Part shown: in pieces, positions 11,666 to 22,103 of the stretch
How the letters are laid out: the number at the start of each line of letters is the position of its first letter
How positions within the stretch are numbered: position 1 is the first letter of the stretch
Origin: Muscardinus avellanarius
Taxonomy: Eukaryota; Chordata; Mammalia; Rodentia; Gliridae
Reading direction: 5' to 3'
NCBI GenBank assembly: GCA_963383645.1
Contig: OY726560.1
Span: 24,654,300 to 24,718,299 of the forward strand
DNA length: 64,000 nt
Position numbers and translations under genes: made by a program
The notes under the pieces: model-generated
The model's input: the letters and a program-made list of their open reading frames with translations, nothing else
The model's database searches: none
What the model was told of the DNA's origin: nothing

Positions 11666-11726
11666 GGTGCAGCAGCCTTGAGAACTCCAGAAAATATATA
11701 GCATCTAACATCTATATTTAAAGAAG

Positions 11727-11936
11727 CTGAGCATGGTGGTACACGGTACACACCTGCAATCCCAGTACTTCAAAGACTGATACAGGGGAGTCACAGGTTC
11801 AAGACAGCCTCAGCAACTTAGTGAGACCCTCAGCAATTAGTGGGACCCTGTTTCTAAATTTAAAAATAAAATAATGCTGGAGTTGTAGCTCAGAGGTAGA
11901 ATGCCCCTGGGGTTAATCCCCAGCACCACAAAAAAA
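11727..11936 (+). mobile_element. B1-dID SINE, older type
   Basis: GAAGCTGAGCATGGTGG start with a small 'ACACGGTACAC' duplication in the B1 half; TAGCTCAGAGGTAGAATGCC right half; tail passes into a GA repeat. Confidence 0.88.
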
Positions 11937-12003
11937 ATGAAAGAGAAAGAGAGAGAGAGAGAAGAGAGAAGAGAGAAGAGAGAAGAGAGAGAGAGAGAAA
12001 CAG

Positions 12004-12035
<32 letters not shown>

Positions 12036-12072
12036 AGAGAGAAGAGAGAAGAGAAGAAAGAAGGAAGAGGGG
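11937..12072. repeat. (GA)n/(GAGAA)n purine repeat
   Basis: About 135 bases of almost pure purine, grown from the A-rich tail of the SINE to its left. Long open frames here are repeat artefacts. Confidence 0.95.
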
Positions 12073-12084
12073 AAGAGGAAAGGA

Positions 12085-12958
12085 AGGGAAGCCTAGAACT
12101 AACATAATGCTTAATAACAAAAGACAGATTTTTCTCCCCAAGATAAGAAACAGGTAAAAAGCCCACTCTAAGCACTTTTTTTGTAATTAGGATAGAACCT
12201 CCAGCCCTATTTTTTATTTTTTATTTTGAAACAGGGTCTCACTGAGTTGCAAAGGGCCTCACTAAGTAGCTGAGGCTGTCTGCGAACCGTGATCCTCCTG
12301 TCTCAGCCTCTCGACTGCTAGGATTACAAGCGTGCACCACCTCGCCCAGCTCCAACTCTAAGCACTTCTATTCAGAATTCTCCTGGAGATTTTAGCCAAT
12401 GTAATAAGGCAAAATAAAACAAACAAACAAAAGTTGTTTGTTTGAACATGGGTATGCATATAAGTTGAAAATTAAATGAAATTGCCTTAATTACAGACAA
12501 CATGTTCAACTATGTAGAAAATCCCATGAAATTGGAAAGAGGCTACTAGAACTAATAAGTGGGTCTAAAAATATTACAGATACAAATTCAATATACATAA
12601 ATCAATTGTATTTACATGCACTAGCAATGAACAAATCAAAGTTGAAATTGAAATTTCTAAAAATAATACTACTTACAATAGCATCAAAGCTATAAAATGT
12701 TTTAGGGATATATCTAACCTCCCAAAACCCTGAACTGTAAAAAAAAAGATAGTGCTGAGAAAATTAAAGAATACCTAACAAATGGAGAGTAAATTGTGCT
12801 TATGGGTCAGGTGGCCCAATATTGTTGAAGTAGCAAATCTTCCCATTCATCTACAATTTCATTGAAACTCCAAGAGAGCTTTTTTTAATAGAAATTGATG
12901 AGAAGATTCTCTAATTCATATATGAAGCAATGAACTTTAAAAGGTCAAAACAACTTTA
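12085..12958 (+). mobile_element. Old L1 ORF2 fragment, interrupted
   Basis: AACATAATGCTTAATAACAA, ACTATGTAGAAAATCCCATG and CAATTGTATTTACATGCACT follow the old L1 reverse-transcriptase region. It is split by the SINE at 12177-12351. Confidence 0.7.
12177..12351 (-). mobile_element. B1-dID SINE inside old L1
   Basis: Flanked by ACTCTAAGCACTT on both sides, an exact 13-bp target duplication of L1 sequence. The dID half is shortened. Confidence 0.9.
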
Positions 12959-13112
12959 ATTTTTTATTTTATTTGCAGTACTCAGGATGGAATCCAGGGC
13001 CATTCTACCTCCAAACTATACCCCCAGCCCAATTTGTTATTCTGTATTTTTTGAAACAGGGTCACACTGAGTTGCAAAGGGCCTCACTAAGTAGCTGAGG
13101 CTCCCTGTGAAT
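12959..13112 (-). mobile_element. 5'-truncated B1-dID SINE
   Basis: Complete dID complement (AGTACTCAGGATGGAATCCA...) and part of B1, stopping at GTAGCTGAGGCTCCCTG. Confidence 0.82.
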
Positions 13113-13331
13113 AACACTACAGTAATGTTCTGACACTTATTCTTAACCTCACACTCCTTAAAGTTCTTCCTGTAGCAGTACTGATATCGTTGCCTCAATC
13201 TTAATGGTTGCATAGAGTGTGATAGAAGAGAGAGAGACGCTCTGTCTTATTCCGCCACTCCCCTATTGAGGGCACTTAAGATATTTTATTTTTCAAGTCA
13301 CATTTCTTTATTTTGATATTTTCTACAAACA

Positions 13332-13768
13332 TGCGTTATGGTTGGATATGAGATGTCCCCTAGAAGACCTCATGTGTTGGCAATGCAGAAATGTGCAGAA
13401 GTAAAATAATTGAACAAAAGCTCTAACCTCATTAGTGAATTAATCTATTTGATGGACTAATCATTTGAGTGGATTTACTGGGTGGTAACTATACACAGGT
13501 GGGTTGTGGCTAGGGGAGATAGGTCACTGGGGGTGTGGCCTTGGGGACTATATCTGGCCCTGGTCCCTTTCTCTGTCTTCCTTTCTCTGCTTCCTCACTG
13601 CCACAAGTTGAGTAGCTGTCCTCATGATGCCCTGTCACCATGATGTTTCTGCCTTGGAGCTGGCCAGCCATAGACTGAATCCCTGAATACATGAGCCAAA
13701 TAACCTCTCCTCTAAGTTGTTATTGTCAGGAATTTTGGTCACAATAATAAAAAGCTTTACTAATACAA
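13332..13768 (+). mobile_element. ERVL-MaLR LTR (ORR1/MST-like)
   Basis: TTATGGTTGGATATGAGATG start, GTCACTGGGGGTGTGGCCTT, CACCATGATGTTTCTGCCTT, ATGAGCCAAATAACCTCTCC and ACTAATACA end follow the MaLR LTR plan. Confidence 0.8.
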
Positions 13769-13887
13769 TATGTAATGTTTTATGTCCAAAAAGAAGGGAA
13801 ACTTACAAACAAAAGTATTGCCTCAAGAGCTGGCAGTTTGGTCTTCCTCAAGAACTAGAGGTGTCACCGTTTCAGGCACCTCAGTCA

Positions 13888-13932
<45 letters not shown>
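13888..13932. repeat. (CA)n microsatellite
   Basis: About 22 CA units, uninterrupted. Confidence 0.97.
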
Positions 13933-13933
<1 letters not shown>

Positions 13934-13984
13934 CCTCTCCTCTGTAGGTAAGTCATTAAGAAAAATCACTTAACAATTAAAAAA

Positions 13985-14162
13985 AATTTTTTTTGCGATA
14001 CTGAGAATGGAACCCAGGGGAATTTTATCTTCAAGCTTCACCCCCAACCCTGTTTTGATTCTTTATTTTGAAACAGGGTCTCACTGAGTTGCAAAGGGCC
14101 TCAATAAGTAGTAGCTGAGGCTATGCTCGAACCACGATCCTCCTGTCTCAGGCTCCCATAGT
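13985..14162 (-). mobile_element. B1-dID SINE, older type, 5'-truncated
   Basis: GCGATACTGAGAATGGAACC dID complement, then B1 to TGTCTCAGGCTCCCATAG. Confidence 0.85.
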
Positions 14163-14222
14163 GTCTGTCATCTCTCAAGAAATCAAGAATCCACAGAGGG
14201 AAGGAATAAGAATGTAATTGCT

Positions 14223-14442
14223 GCCTGGTGTGGTGGCGCACACTTGTAATCCCAGTACTTGGGAGGCTGAGACAGGAGGACAGCAGGTTTATGGCCAGCC
14301 TCAACAACTCAGTGAGTCCCTTTGCAACTTAGTGAGACCCTGTTTCAAATAAAAAACAAAATCGGGCTAGGGGTAGAGCTGAGAGATAGACTGTCCCTGA
14401 GTTTTACCCCAAGTACACACAAAAACACACACAAAAAAAGAA
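14223..14442 (+). mobile_element. B1-dID SINE, older type
   Basis: GCCTGGTGTGGTGGCGCACA start; right half GGGCTAGGGGTAGAGCTGAG; AC-rich tail. Confidence 0.88.
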
Positions 14443-14486
14443 AAATTATTTTTGTCTTTCATAAACCATTTTAATTCTCAGCGTAG

Positions 14487-14690
14487 GTCAGGCACAGTGG
14501 TGCATACCAGTAATCTCCGTACTTGGGAGACTGAGACAAAAGAATTGCAGGTTCAAGCTCAGCTTTGGCCACTTAGTGAAATTCTTGGCAACCTACCAAG
14601 ATCCTATTTCAAAAATTAATAATAAAATAGAGCTGTGGGTGTAGCTGAGAGGTAGAATGCCCCTGAATTCAATCTGCAGTACAGATAAAA
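14487..14690 (+). mobile_element. B1-dID SINE, old diverged copy
   Basis: GGTCAGGCACAGTGGTGCAT start; right half GTGTAGCTGAGAGGTAGAAT. Confidence 0.82.
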
Positions 14691-14755
14691 ATATTTTTTT
14701 CAATATACATGAGAATTACAGTCACTTGAATACATATTTAAAATGCACATTTGAA

Positions 14756-14974
14756 GCCGGGCATGGTGGCGCATGCTTGTAATCCCAGCATTCTGGACGC
14801 TGAGACCAGAGGATTGCGGTTTGCGGACAGCCTCAACTACTTAGTGAGGCCCTTTGCAACTTAGTGAGACCCGGTTTCAAAATAAAGAATAAAAAATAGG
14901 GCAGGGGGTGTAGCTCAGAGGTTGAATGCCCCTGGGTTCCATCCCCAGACCCGCAAAAAAAAAAAAAAAAAAAA
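14756..14974 (+). mobile_element. B1-dID SINE, older type
   Basis: Flanked by AATGCACATTTGA on both sides (13-bp target duplication); 21-A tail. It abuts the nested SINE cluster that follows. Confidence 0.92.
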
Positions 14975-15133
14975 ATGCACATTTGAGCCAGGTGGACTGG
15001 CTTATGCCTGTAATCCCAGTACTAGGGAGGCTGAGGCTGAGACAAGAAGATCACTGCTTTGAGGACAGCCTCAGCAATTTAGTGAGGTCCTCAGGAATTT
15101 AGTGAGATCATGTTTCAAAATAATATAGGGCTG

Positions 15134-15554
15134 GCCGGGCGTGGAGGCGCACGCTTGTAATCCCCACGCTTGGGAGGCTGAGACAGGAAGATCGCACAGG
15201 TTCAAAGCCAGCCTCAGCTACATAGTGAGGCTCTCAGCAACTTAGTGAGACCCTGTCTCCAAATAAAATAGCAAATAGGTTGCCGGGCGTGGTGGCGCAC
15301 GCTTGTAATCCCCACGCTTGGGAGGCAGAGACAGGAGGATCGCGCAGGTTTCGAAGCCAGCTGCACAGGCTATATTAGGAGACCTTGTTTCCAAATAAAA
15401 ATGTAAAAATAGGTCTGGGAGTGTAGCCTGGAGGTAGAAGGGCTTTCAGGAACCCCAGTACCACCAATATATATATCAAATAGGTCTGGGAGTAAAGCAA
15501 GCCTCTGGGTTCCACCCCCAGTACCACAAAAAAATAACAACAATAAATAATAAT
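15134..15554 (+). mobile_element. Middle SINE of a three-level nest
   Basis: Flanked by AATAATATAGGGCTG at 15119-15133 and 15555-15569, an exact 15-bp target duplication. It is itself split at its linker by the SINE at 15282-15476. Confidence 0.9.
15282..15476 (+). mobile_element. Inner SINE of a three-level nest, younger type
   Basis: Near-consensus; flanked by CAAATAGGT at 15272-15280 and 15477-15485. Tail contains ATATATAT. Confidence 0.9.
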
Positions 15555-15624
15555 AATAATATAGGGCTGAGGGGTATAACTAGGAGGTAACATGCCCCTC
15601 GGTTCAATCTCCAGTATCACAAAT

Positions 15625-15649
15625 GATGATTGATGATGATGATGATGAT
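15625..15649. repeat. (GAT)n short repeat
   Basis: TGATGATTGATGATGATGAT at the tail of the outer SINE. Confidence 0.85.
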
Positions 15650-15679
15650 AAAAAAATGCTCATTCAAGGAATCTCTACA

Positions 15680-15785
15680 AAATTATGAGTGAACTGGTCT
15701 CAGTGAGGCCCAGGAATCTGCATTTAAGCAGATGATGCTCCCAGTGATGCTGATGCAGGGCTCCGTGGACCACAGGAGAAACAGT
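15680..15785 (+). repeat. MER5-like DNA transposon remnant
   Basis: AGGAATCTGCATTTAAGCAG, CCCAGTGATGCTGATGCAGG and TCCGTGGACCACA match the MER5 3' half. Confidence 0.65.
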
Positions 15786-16389
15786 GGCCAGAGCCAGAAG
15801 CACCTCTCTGCTTGCTACAGTGATGTCCAGGCTTACCAGTCTGAGAATGAGGAAGAATGTCCCAGCTCCTATTTTGCTCCTGTCTTTATGACTTTATGAG
15901 GAAGGGCTAGAAATTACTCATAAAAGTATCACTAAAGGGCAATTAATCCTAAGCAAATACAGAGTGTGTAACCTAGGAAAGTGTTAAGCCCCTTAAACTG
16001 TGGACTAATAGTGCTGAGTCCTTGGGGATGGCTGAATGCAGCAGCAGGAGGCACAGAACCAGTGCAATGGACACTGATCCCTCTGTCCAAGCTTTAGCAT
16101 TGAGCAACATAAATCTATTTGGCCTATATGTGTTAGTTTATGCTACAGTCATTTATTAGTTTAGTCAGCCTACTGTATAATGAGTGGACATAGGATGGTC
16201 AACTCTTCTAAAGGCATAACATGACAGATACAGGCCACAGGACTGATGCTTCCGATGTCTTTGGTTCATCTAAGAAACATTCATTGAATAGCTCTGTCTC
16301 TGGTGCACATTTTTATTCCATTACCTCAAATCCTGGTTTACCTCCCTGTCCAGCTTTTCCCAAAGCTCCCAGAAAGAATGTTTTTTTGG
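15786..16389. other. Unique DNA
   Basis: No gene or repeat recognised; the 65-codon frame at 16221 runs into SINE sequence and is not supported. Confidence 0.4.
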
Positions 16390-16616
16390 TTTTTTTTTTT
16401 TTTTTTTTTTTTTGGTGATACTTGGGATGGAACCCAGGGGCTTTCTACCTCCGGGCTATACTCCCAGACCTATTTTTACATTTTATTTGGAAACAGGGTC
16501 TCACTAAGTTGCTGAGAGCCTCACTAAGTAGCTGAGGCTGGCTTCGAACCTGTGCGATCCTCCTGTCTCAGCCTCCCAAGCGCTGGGATTGCAAGCATGC
16601 ACCACTATGCCCAGTG
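16390..16616 (-). mobile_element. B1-dID SINE, intermediate type
   Basis: Long T tract, 'GCTATACTCCCAGACC' right half, full B1; flanked by AGAATG at about 16375 and 16619. Confidence 0.9.
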
Positions 16617-16779
16617 CCAGAATGCATTTTTAAAAACTATTTATAGATAAATGTATTCATTTGCTCACTTATAATTCCTCTTATCTTGTGCCAAAAAATT
16701 AAGATTGATGGTAAAAAAAATATGCAATCAGGAATTTTATGGTCAGAGGAGTTTTAAAATCACACTAGTCTCAATATAA

Positions 16780-16915
16780 TAAAACTCACTATTTGCCTAT
16801 ATGCCTTCCCAAGTGGACCATAAACTTCATGAAGGGAGACTGTATCTTATTCATCATTAAGTCCCAACGCATAGAGGAGTTCAGAAAATGAGTACAGATA
16901 CACATACATGAGCAA
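16780..16915 (+). repeat. L2 remnant
   Basis: GACCATAAACTTCATGAAGG, GACTGTATCTTATTCATCAT and CATAGAGGAGTTCAG follow the L2 3' end (…CATGAGGGCAGGGAC…TAGTAGG…). Confidence 0.6.
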
Positions 16916-17319
16916 CCATCAAGTGACAATTATCCTTCAAAGTAGGACCTTGGGAAAGGGGAAGTTTTTCTAGAATGCTGACACTGAAATTTCCCCTAAA
17001 TTTGAAGTTATCTTTGGAACAAGTTTCAAAAGCACACAAGAGAACACAACAATATTAATTTATCTGATCCATCCATTTTCCCCCCACTTTATTCTCCCAA
17101 ATTGATTATAAATTTCTTGGGTCTATTTCCAAAAGTCAGATTCCTCTTCCAAGGATAATGAATGTCTGCAATGAAGGTATAAATCTTGTAGATGGCCTCT
17201 AAATATTCTGATTCTGTCATGCCACAGCGCGTCTACTCTGTCCCTCACCCTACCCAGGTTCCAAGGCCACTTTGATTTTGAGATTTGAGTTCAAACCATA
17301 TATCTGGTTAAATGTGAAT

Positions 17320-17440
17320 GAAGAATTTGAGCTCTCTGGGCCTCCATTTTTTTTAAGAGAATAAGAAAAATAACAGCCCATGTATGTTGAGCACTGTGCT
17401 AAGAAATTTCAAATTAGTTTCAATGGACCACTACAATTTT
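17320..17440 (+). repeat. MIR remnant
   Basis: GAGCTCTCTGGGCCTCCATT then TAAGAAAAATAACAGCCCAT resembles MIR 'TGGGCCTCAGTTTCCTCATC...AATG'. Diverged. Confidence 0.45.
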
Positions 17441-17460
17441 ATTAATAATAATACAATTTT

Positions 17461-17663
17461 TTGTGGTACTGGGGATAGAATTCAGGGGCAGTCTACCTCC
17501 GAGCTACACCCCTAGTCCTATTAATTAGTTTTTTTTTTTTTTTGTAATAGGGTCTCACTGAGTTGCGAAGTGCCTCGCTAAGTAGCTAAGGCTGTCCACG
17601 AAATGCAGTCCTCCAGTCTCTGCCTCCCAAATGCTGGGATTACGAGTGTGTGCCATGCCTGGC
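17461..17663 (-). mobile_element. B1-dID SINE, older type, first at a shared site
   Basis: Lies between two copies of AATAATACAATTTTT (ends 17460 and starting 17664). Confidence 0.9.
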
Positions 17664-17678
17664 AATAATACAATTTTT

Positions 17679-17903
17679 GTTGTTTTTTTGTTTTTGTTTT
17701 TGTTTTTTTGTAGTACTGGGGTTCCTGGAAGCCCTTCTACCTCTGGGATACACTCCCATGGGCTACACTCCCAGACCTATTTTTTAACATTTTTATGTGG
17801 AAACAGGGTCTCTTGAGCCAGCGAGGCTGGCTCTGAACCAGCGCGATCCTCCTGTCTCTGCCTCCCAAGCGTGGGGATTACAAGTGTGCGCCACCACGCC
17901 CGG
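17679..17903 (-). mobile_element. B1-dID SINE, younger type, second at a shared site
   Basis: Lies between the second and third copies of AATAATACAATTTTT; (GTTTTT)n tail; right half carries a small duplication (CACTCCCATGGGCTACACTC). Confidence 0.92.
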
Positions 17904-17939
17904 CAATAATACAATTTTTGATTAACAAATTATAATCTT

Positions 17940-19125
17940 ATATGTTTATGGAATCTAATGTTTTATTTTGATATCTGTGTATATAAAATGATAACTCAAA
18001 CTAATTAGAGTAGCAATTACTTTGCTTTCTTCTCATTTCTTATTGTGAGACATGTGAAAAGTACTTTCTAGTTATTTTGAAATATATTACTATTGACTAG
18101 CATCACCCTATTCTGTAATATGCCTCAAAAATATATTCTTCCTGTCTATCTGAAACTCTGTTCCCTTTGATCCATATCTCCTCATTGCCTCCTTCCTCAT
18201 CCCACCCCCAACAAAGCTTCAGGAAACCACCCAATCCCTACCTCTATGTGATCAACCCATTTAGATGCCATATACAAGATTGTATGGTACTTGTCTTTCT
18301 GTTCCTGGCTTATTTCACTTAGCATAATTACCCCCAACTTCATCCATGTTGTCATGAATGGCACAATTTCCTTCTTTTCTTGAATGAAGTAATATTCTAT
18401 TGTGTGTGTACAGAATGTGCATGGCATATACTTACACAATATACACTAGATATATATGCATACCACTTTTCTTTATTTACTCATCCTTTGAAGGACAATT
18501 ACTTTGATTCCATGTCTTCACTACTGTGAATAGTGTTGCAATAAGCATGGGAGTGCAGCTATCCCTCAACATATTGATTTCAGTTCCTTTGGAAATATAC
18601 CCAGAAGTGGGATTATTGGATCACTGGTATTTCTATTTTTAGCTTCTAAAAGTCCTTCGATACAGTTTTCCATGATGGCTTACTGAGTTGTACTCTGATC
18701 AATAATGCCTAAGAGTTCCATTTTCTCTGCATGCTCACCAATGCTTATTTTTCACCTTTTTGATAAAACCCATTCGAAAAGACCTGAAGTGGTATTTTAT
18801 TGTGATTTTAATTTAAATTTCCCTCATGATTCGTGATGTTGAGTATTTTTATGTCCCTATTGACCATTTGTGTGTTTTCTTTTTACAAATGTCTATTCAA
18901 GTCCCTTGCCTATTTTTCAATTGGGTTATTTCTTTTCTTGCTATTAAGTTTTTGAGTTCCTTATATAGTGTATACCTTATATCACATTATGTCTTGCAAA
19001 TATTTTTCCCCATTCCTTGAGTCAAGTTGTTCTCTCTACTCTGTAGAAGCTTTTATATTTGATACTGTAACATATACCTACTTCTGCTTTTGTTGCCTGT
19101 GATTTTGGGGTCATATCTCAAAAAT
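17940..19125 (-). mobile_element. Old L1 3' end (L1M type)
   Basis: The minus strand reads the C-terminal ORF2 segment (YYFIQEKKEIVPFMTTWMKL..IMLSEISQEQKDKYHTI) then an old 3'UTR. Upstream parts such as the GGATATACCCAGAAGTGGGA complement are also clear. Frames are broken. Confidence 0.85.
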
Positions 19126-19131
19126 CCTGGG

Positions 19132-19336
19132 CCGGGTGTGGTGGCTCACAATTGTAATCCCAACATTCGGGAGGTGGAAGCAGAGGATCACAGTTCTCAT
19201 ACTGCCTCAGCGACTTGGCGAGGTCGTTCTCAAATCAGTGAGACCCTGCTTCAAAACTAAAGAGACTGAGAATTAGGGCTGGGAGTATAGCTCATAGGTA
19301 CAATGCCCCTGGTTTCCATCCCCAGTATGCTAAAAA
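19132..19336 (+). mobile_element. B1-dID SINE, older type
   Basis: Flanked by AAAAATCCTGG on both sides; inserted at the 5' side of the old L1. Confidence 0.9.
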
Positions 19337-19341
19337 AAAAT

Positions 19342-19425
19342 CCTGGTTCACACCAATATGCTAAGTATTTTATATGTACTAACTCAATTGATGCCTTTAA
19401 CATCTGTTTTATGCAGATACTACTG
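19342..19425 (+). repeat. MIR-like remnant
   Basis: ATGCTAAGTATTTTATATGT then ACTCAATTGATGCCTTTAAC follows MIR 'TGCTAAGCACTTTACATGTA…AACTCATTTAATCCTCACAA'. Confidence 0.5.
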
Positions 19426-19547
19426 AAATGTTCATCCCTCTACATCCCTGCCTGCTCGGAGTTCCTGCTTCTTCATGGCACTGACTTTGTATGGAGTATC
19501 TACTTTTTTTTCCATCATGACTAAACCATTCTCTTTGTGTCTACTAC

Positions 19548-19923
19548 TGTGGGCTGAGTTGCGTCTCCTCAAAATTCATATGGTGAGGCTTTAACCCTTG
19601 TACCTAAAAATGCGACTATATTTGGAGATAGGACCTTTAAAAGGATAATTAAGTTAAAATACAGGCTTAGGGAAGAAAGTCCAAATTGATTTTGACTAGT
19701 GTCTTCATAAGAAGAAATTAAGACCCACACAGAGGGAAGAGCTTGTGAAGACACAGAAACAAGATGGACTGCGAGTTATAGAGCAAAGTCTCAGAAGCAA
19801 TCAGCACTGCTGGTTGACACACTGAGCTCAGACATCTAAATTCCACAACTGTGAGAAAATGAAATTTCTGTTGTTTAAACCACTCAGTCTCTGGTATGTT
19901 GTGGAAGCTACACCAAACTAACA
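19548..19923 (+). mobile_element. ERVL-MaLR LTR (MLT1/MST-like)
   Basis: GGGCTGAGTTGCGTCTCCTC, TATTTGGAGATAGGACCTTT, GTGTCTTCATAAGAAGAAAT, CTGTGAGAAAATGAAATTTC and TGTTGTTTAAACCACTCAGT are the standard MaLR LTR landmarks in order. Confidence 0.9.
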
Positions 19924-20360
19924 GGATTTCATAGGGGGGAAAATCCCAAGGAGACAGAAACTGATGGGTCCAAGTTTATATTCATAGTCTCTGTTGAATG
20001 CATCTCTCCGACCAGGCCACCCTGTATCCTACTATAGATGGACTCTTCTGCTCAGATGCCCTCCTCCTGGCCAGTCAGGAGAAAGGAAGGAAGGAAGAGG
20101 GACTCATGTTACCATGGTGACAATTGTTAGAAATCTCTAACACCTTAGCTTGCCAGGAGGCTGAGGACTTGGCAAGCCTACTGGGGTTAGACTTGTATTT
20201 CTAAGGACTGAGAGCTGGTCAAATACACCATGGTGTATACTTTAAGAAATAGTTTCTGGGTGCAGTGATGCATGCCTATAATCCTAGTACTTGGGAGCTG
20301 AGATAGGAGAATCACAGGTTTAGGAATAGCTCGTCCTGATTTAGGGAGACCCTATTTAGA

Positions 20361-20822
20361 TTTTTTTTTTGAACTGGAGATTGAACCCAGGGGGCATTCT
20401 ACCTCCGAGCTACACTCCTAGCCCTATGTTCTCCTACAAATGGATTTCGAGAGCTTGTTTGGAGGTTGTAGCAGGGGACCTCAGCTACTCGCTTGTATAC
20501 CCTTGACCGAAGACCAGTCCTCCTCTATTGGGGAAGGTCATCCTCTTCCACCGAGCGCGCAGCTTGAGGAGGGACACACATGGAGCAGTGAGGGAGGAAG
20601 GGGACATCTGCCTAACCAGCCAGATCAGCTGAATCAACCCTGACGATCAATGGGGTGACAGATGTCACAGCCAGATCGCCCTCACATTCTAATACTTTAT
20701 TTTGAAATAGGGTCTCACTAAGTTGTAAAGGGCCTCACTAAGTAGCTGAGGCTGGCCTCGAACCTGTGAATCCCCTGTCTCAGCCTCCCAAGTACTGGGA
20801 TTACAAGCATGCACCACCACAC
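20361..20822 (-). mobile_element. Inner SINE interrupted by 7SK sequence
   Basis: The dID complement 20361-20425 and the B1 complement 20690-20822 (to CACCACACCCGGCT) form one minus-strand SINE whose linker is occupied by 7SK sequence. Confidence 0.88.
20426..20689 (-). pseudogene. RN7SK: 7SK snRNA pseudogene, 3'-truncated
   Basis: The minus strand opens GAATGTGAGGGCGATCTGGC, then follows 7SK through GACATCTGTCACCCCATTGA, CTGATCTGGCTGG, CCCCTTCCTCCCTCAC, GCTGCGCGCTCGGT, GGTCTTCGGTCAAGGGTATA and CCATTTGTAGGAGAACATAG. About 264 of roughly 331 nt are present; the 3' stem and poly-U end are missing. Many changes are CpG decay and there is a small insertion before GAGTAGCTG. 7SK RNA normally holds P-TEFb inactive in HEXIM-bound nuclear particles; this copy is not expected to work. 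Confidence 0.95.
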
Positions 20823-20944
20823 CCGGCTCCTATTTGAAAATTAAAAAAAAAAAAAGTTAAAGCTGTGGGGGGTGTAGCTCAGAGGTAGAATGTCCCTGGG
20901 CTCAATTCTCAAGATCAAAATAAAATAAAATAGTCATCTCTTGT

Positions 20945-21020
20945 CACTTGTCTATTGCTATATTTCAAGCCCCTAAAGCTAAGCCTGGCACCTGGTAAGC
21001 ATTCAGATAACATATGTTAA
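20945..21020 (+). repeat. L2 3' fragment
   Basis: AAGCCTGGCACCTGGTAAGC then ATTCAGATAACATATGTTAA matches the L2 end 'CCTGGCACATAGTAGGCGCT…AATAAATGTT'. Confidence 0.5.
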
Positions 21021-21756
21021 ATCCATTTAACATGGATGACAAAAGTCCAACAACTGGAAACCTTCCTAAGAGAGATGGTCCCAAATAGCAGCGGCCCTGG
21101 ACTAGTCTATGGCTGTATGGTCATAAGAGAGACCCCCACTCCAACGAACATGCGCCACCGATGTCTCTGCCCTTTGCAGATTCTTCTCGATTCTTCTCTT
21201 TGGACTCCCTGGAGGAGATAGCTAGCAAGACTGACAGAGAAGGCTAGAGCTCCCCCTGGGGGCCAACACGCAGTATCTGCAAAACTAGCAAGGGCTCTGA
21301 AAGCAAATTTCTTTTTTTAAGAAAAACATTTCTTTTATGTTTTGAAATACGACAACCTTACCAGAACAACCTCACAAAATGACATATTTAACAATCCTCC
21401 TTTGATTACACTGTCATCCATCAAATGTTAAATGTCTACCTACCAGGCACTGCATAAGGTATTCGGTGTTTGGATGTTGGAGTTGACGTTGCTTTGTTTA
21501 TTAAATCAGTTATAATTACAGACTGAAATTTCAGTTATTTTCTGTATATTTTGCATTGTTAGATTTTAGGGAATGTTACAATTAAATTGAATGTCAAAAA
21601 GCATCTAGTTCTGCCACTGAGAAATTCCCAAATTATATAAACAATTAGAATAATCAAGACCATAGAAGATATGTTGTGTTTTGTTTTTAATTTTTAATAC
21701 ATCTATGCTTATTTTCTTTGCAATCTACCTGTCATAATTTCTTAGGGAGAAAGTGA
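21021..21756. other. Unique DNA
   Basis: No gene or repeat recognised; the 61-codon frame at 21036 has no support. Confidence 0.4.
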
Positions 21757-21913
21757 ATTTTTTTGTGTGTGGTACTGGAGATAGAACCCAGGGGCATTCT
21801 ACCTCCTAGCTACATTCCCAGCCCTACTTTTTTATTTTGAAACAGGGTCCCACTGAGTTGCAAAGGGCCTCACTAAGTAGCTAAGGCTGTCCACAAACCG
21901 TAATCCTTCAGCC
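21757..21913 (-). mobile_element. 5'-truncated B1-dID SINE, older type
   Basis: dID and most of B1 between two copies of AAAGTGAATTTTT (left near 21748, right near 21917). The element stops within B1 at AATCCTTCAGCCTC, so truncation occurred at insertion. Confidence 0.9.
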
Positions 21914-22103
21914 TCAAAAGTGAATTTTTGAGTGTTTTCTAGACTGTAATCCTGCAAGAAAAGCAAATACATGTATCATGGTAGTCTTCAAATTTAAGGT
22001 CATTTCCTATCAGTGTTGCCTGGAAACCAAAACCAGATAAATGAAGAAAAGAAGAAGGATGAGTAGCAATTTATAAAGTTCTTCACTTGGACTTTGGATA
22101 CGG

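Larger units (their letters stand above)
14987..15624 (+). mobile_element. Outer SINE of a three-level nest
   Basis: Left half 14987-15133 and right half 15555-15624 (GGGCTGAGGGGTATAACTAG) belong to one old copy split at its linker by the SINE at 15134-15554. Confidence 0.88.
20247..20930 (+). mobile_element. Outer SINE carrying a nested SINE and 7SK
   Basis: Left half 20247-20354 (GGGTGCAGTGATGCATGCC) and right half about 20826-20930 (GGGGTGTAGCTCAGAGGTAG) are one copy split at its linker. CCTATTTA and CCTATTTG flank the insert. Confidence 0.82.

Noticed and set aside
11837..12175. 112-codon Ser/Leu-rich minus frame and 68-codon Glu/Arg-rich plus frame
   Set aside because: Translations of the (GA)n repeat and flanking SINE.
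21244..21272. Possible second CTCF motif around CCCCCTGGGGGCC
   Set aside because: Differs from the CTCF core at two informative positions on either strand.
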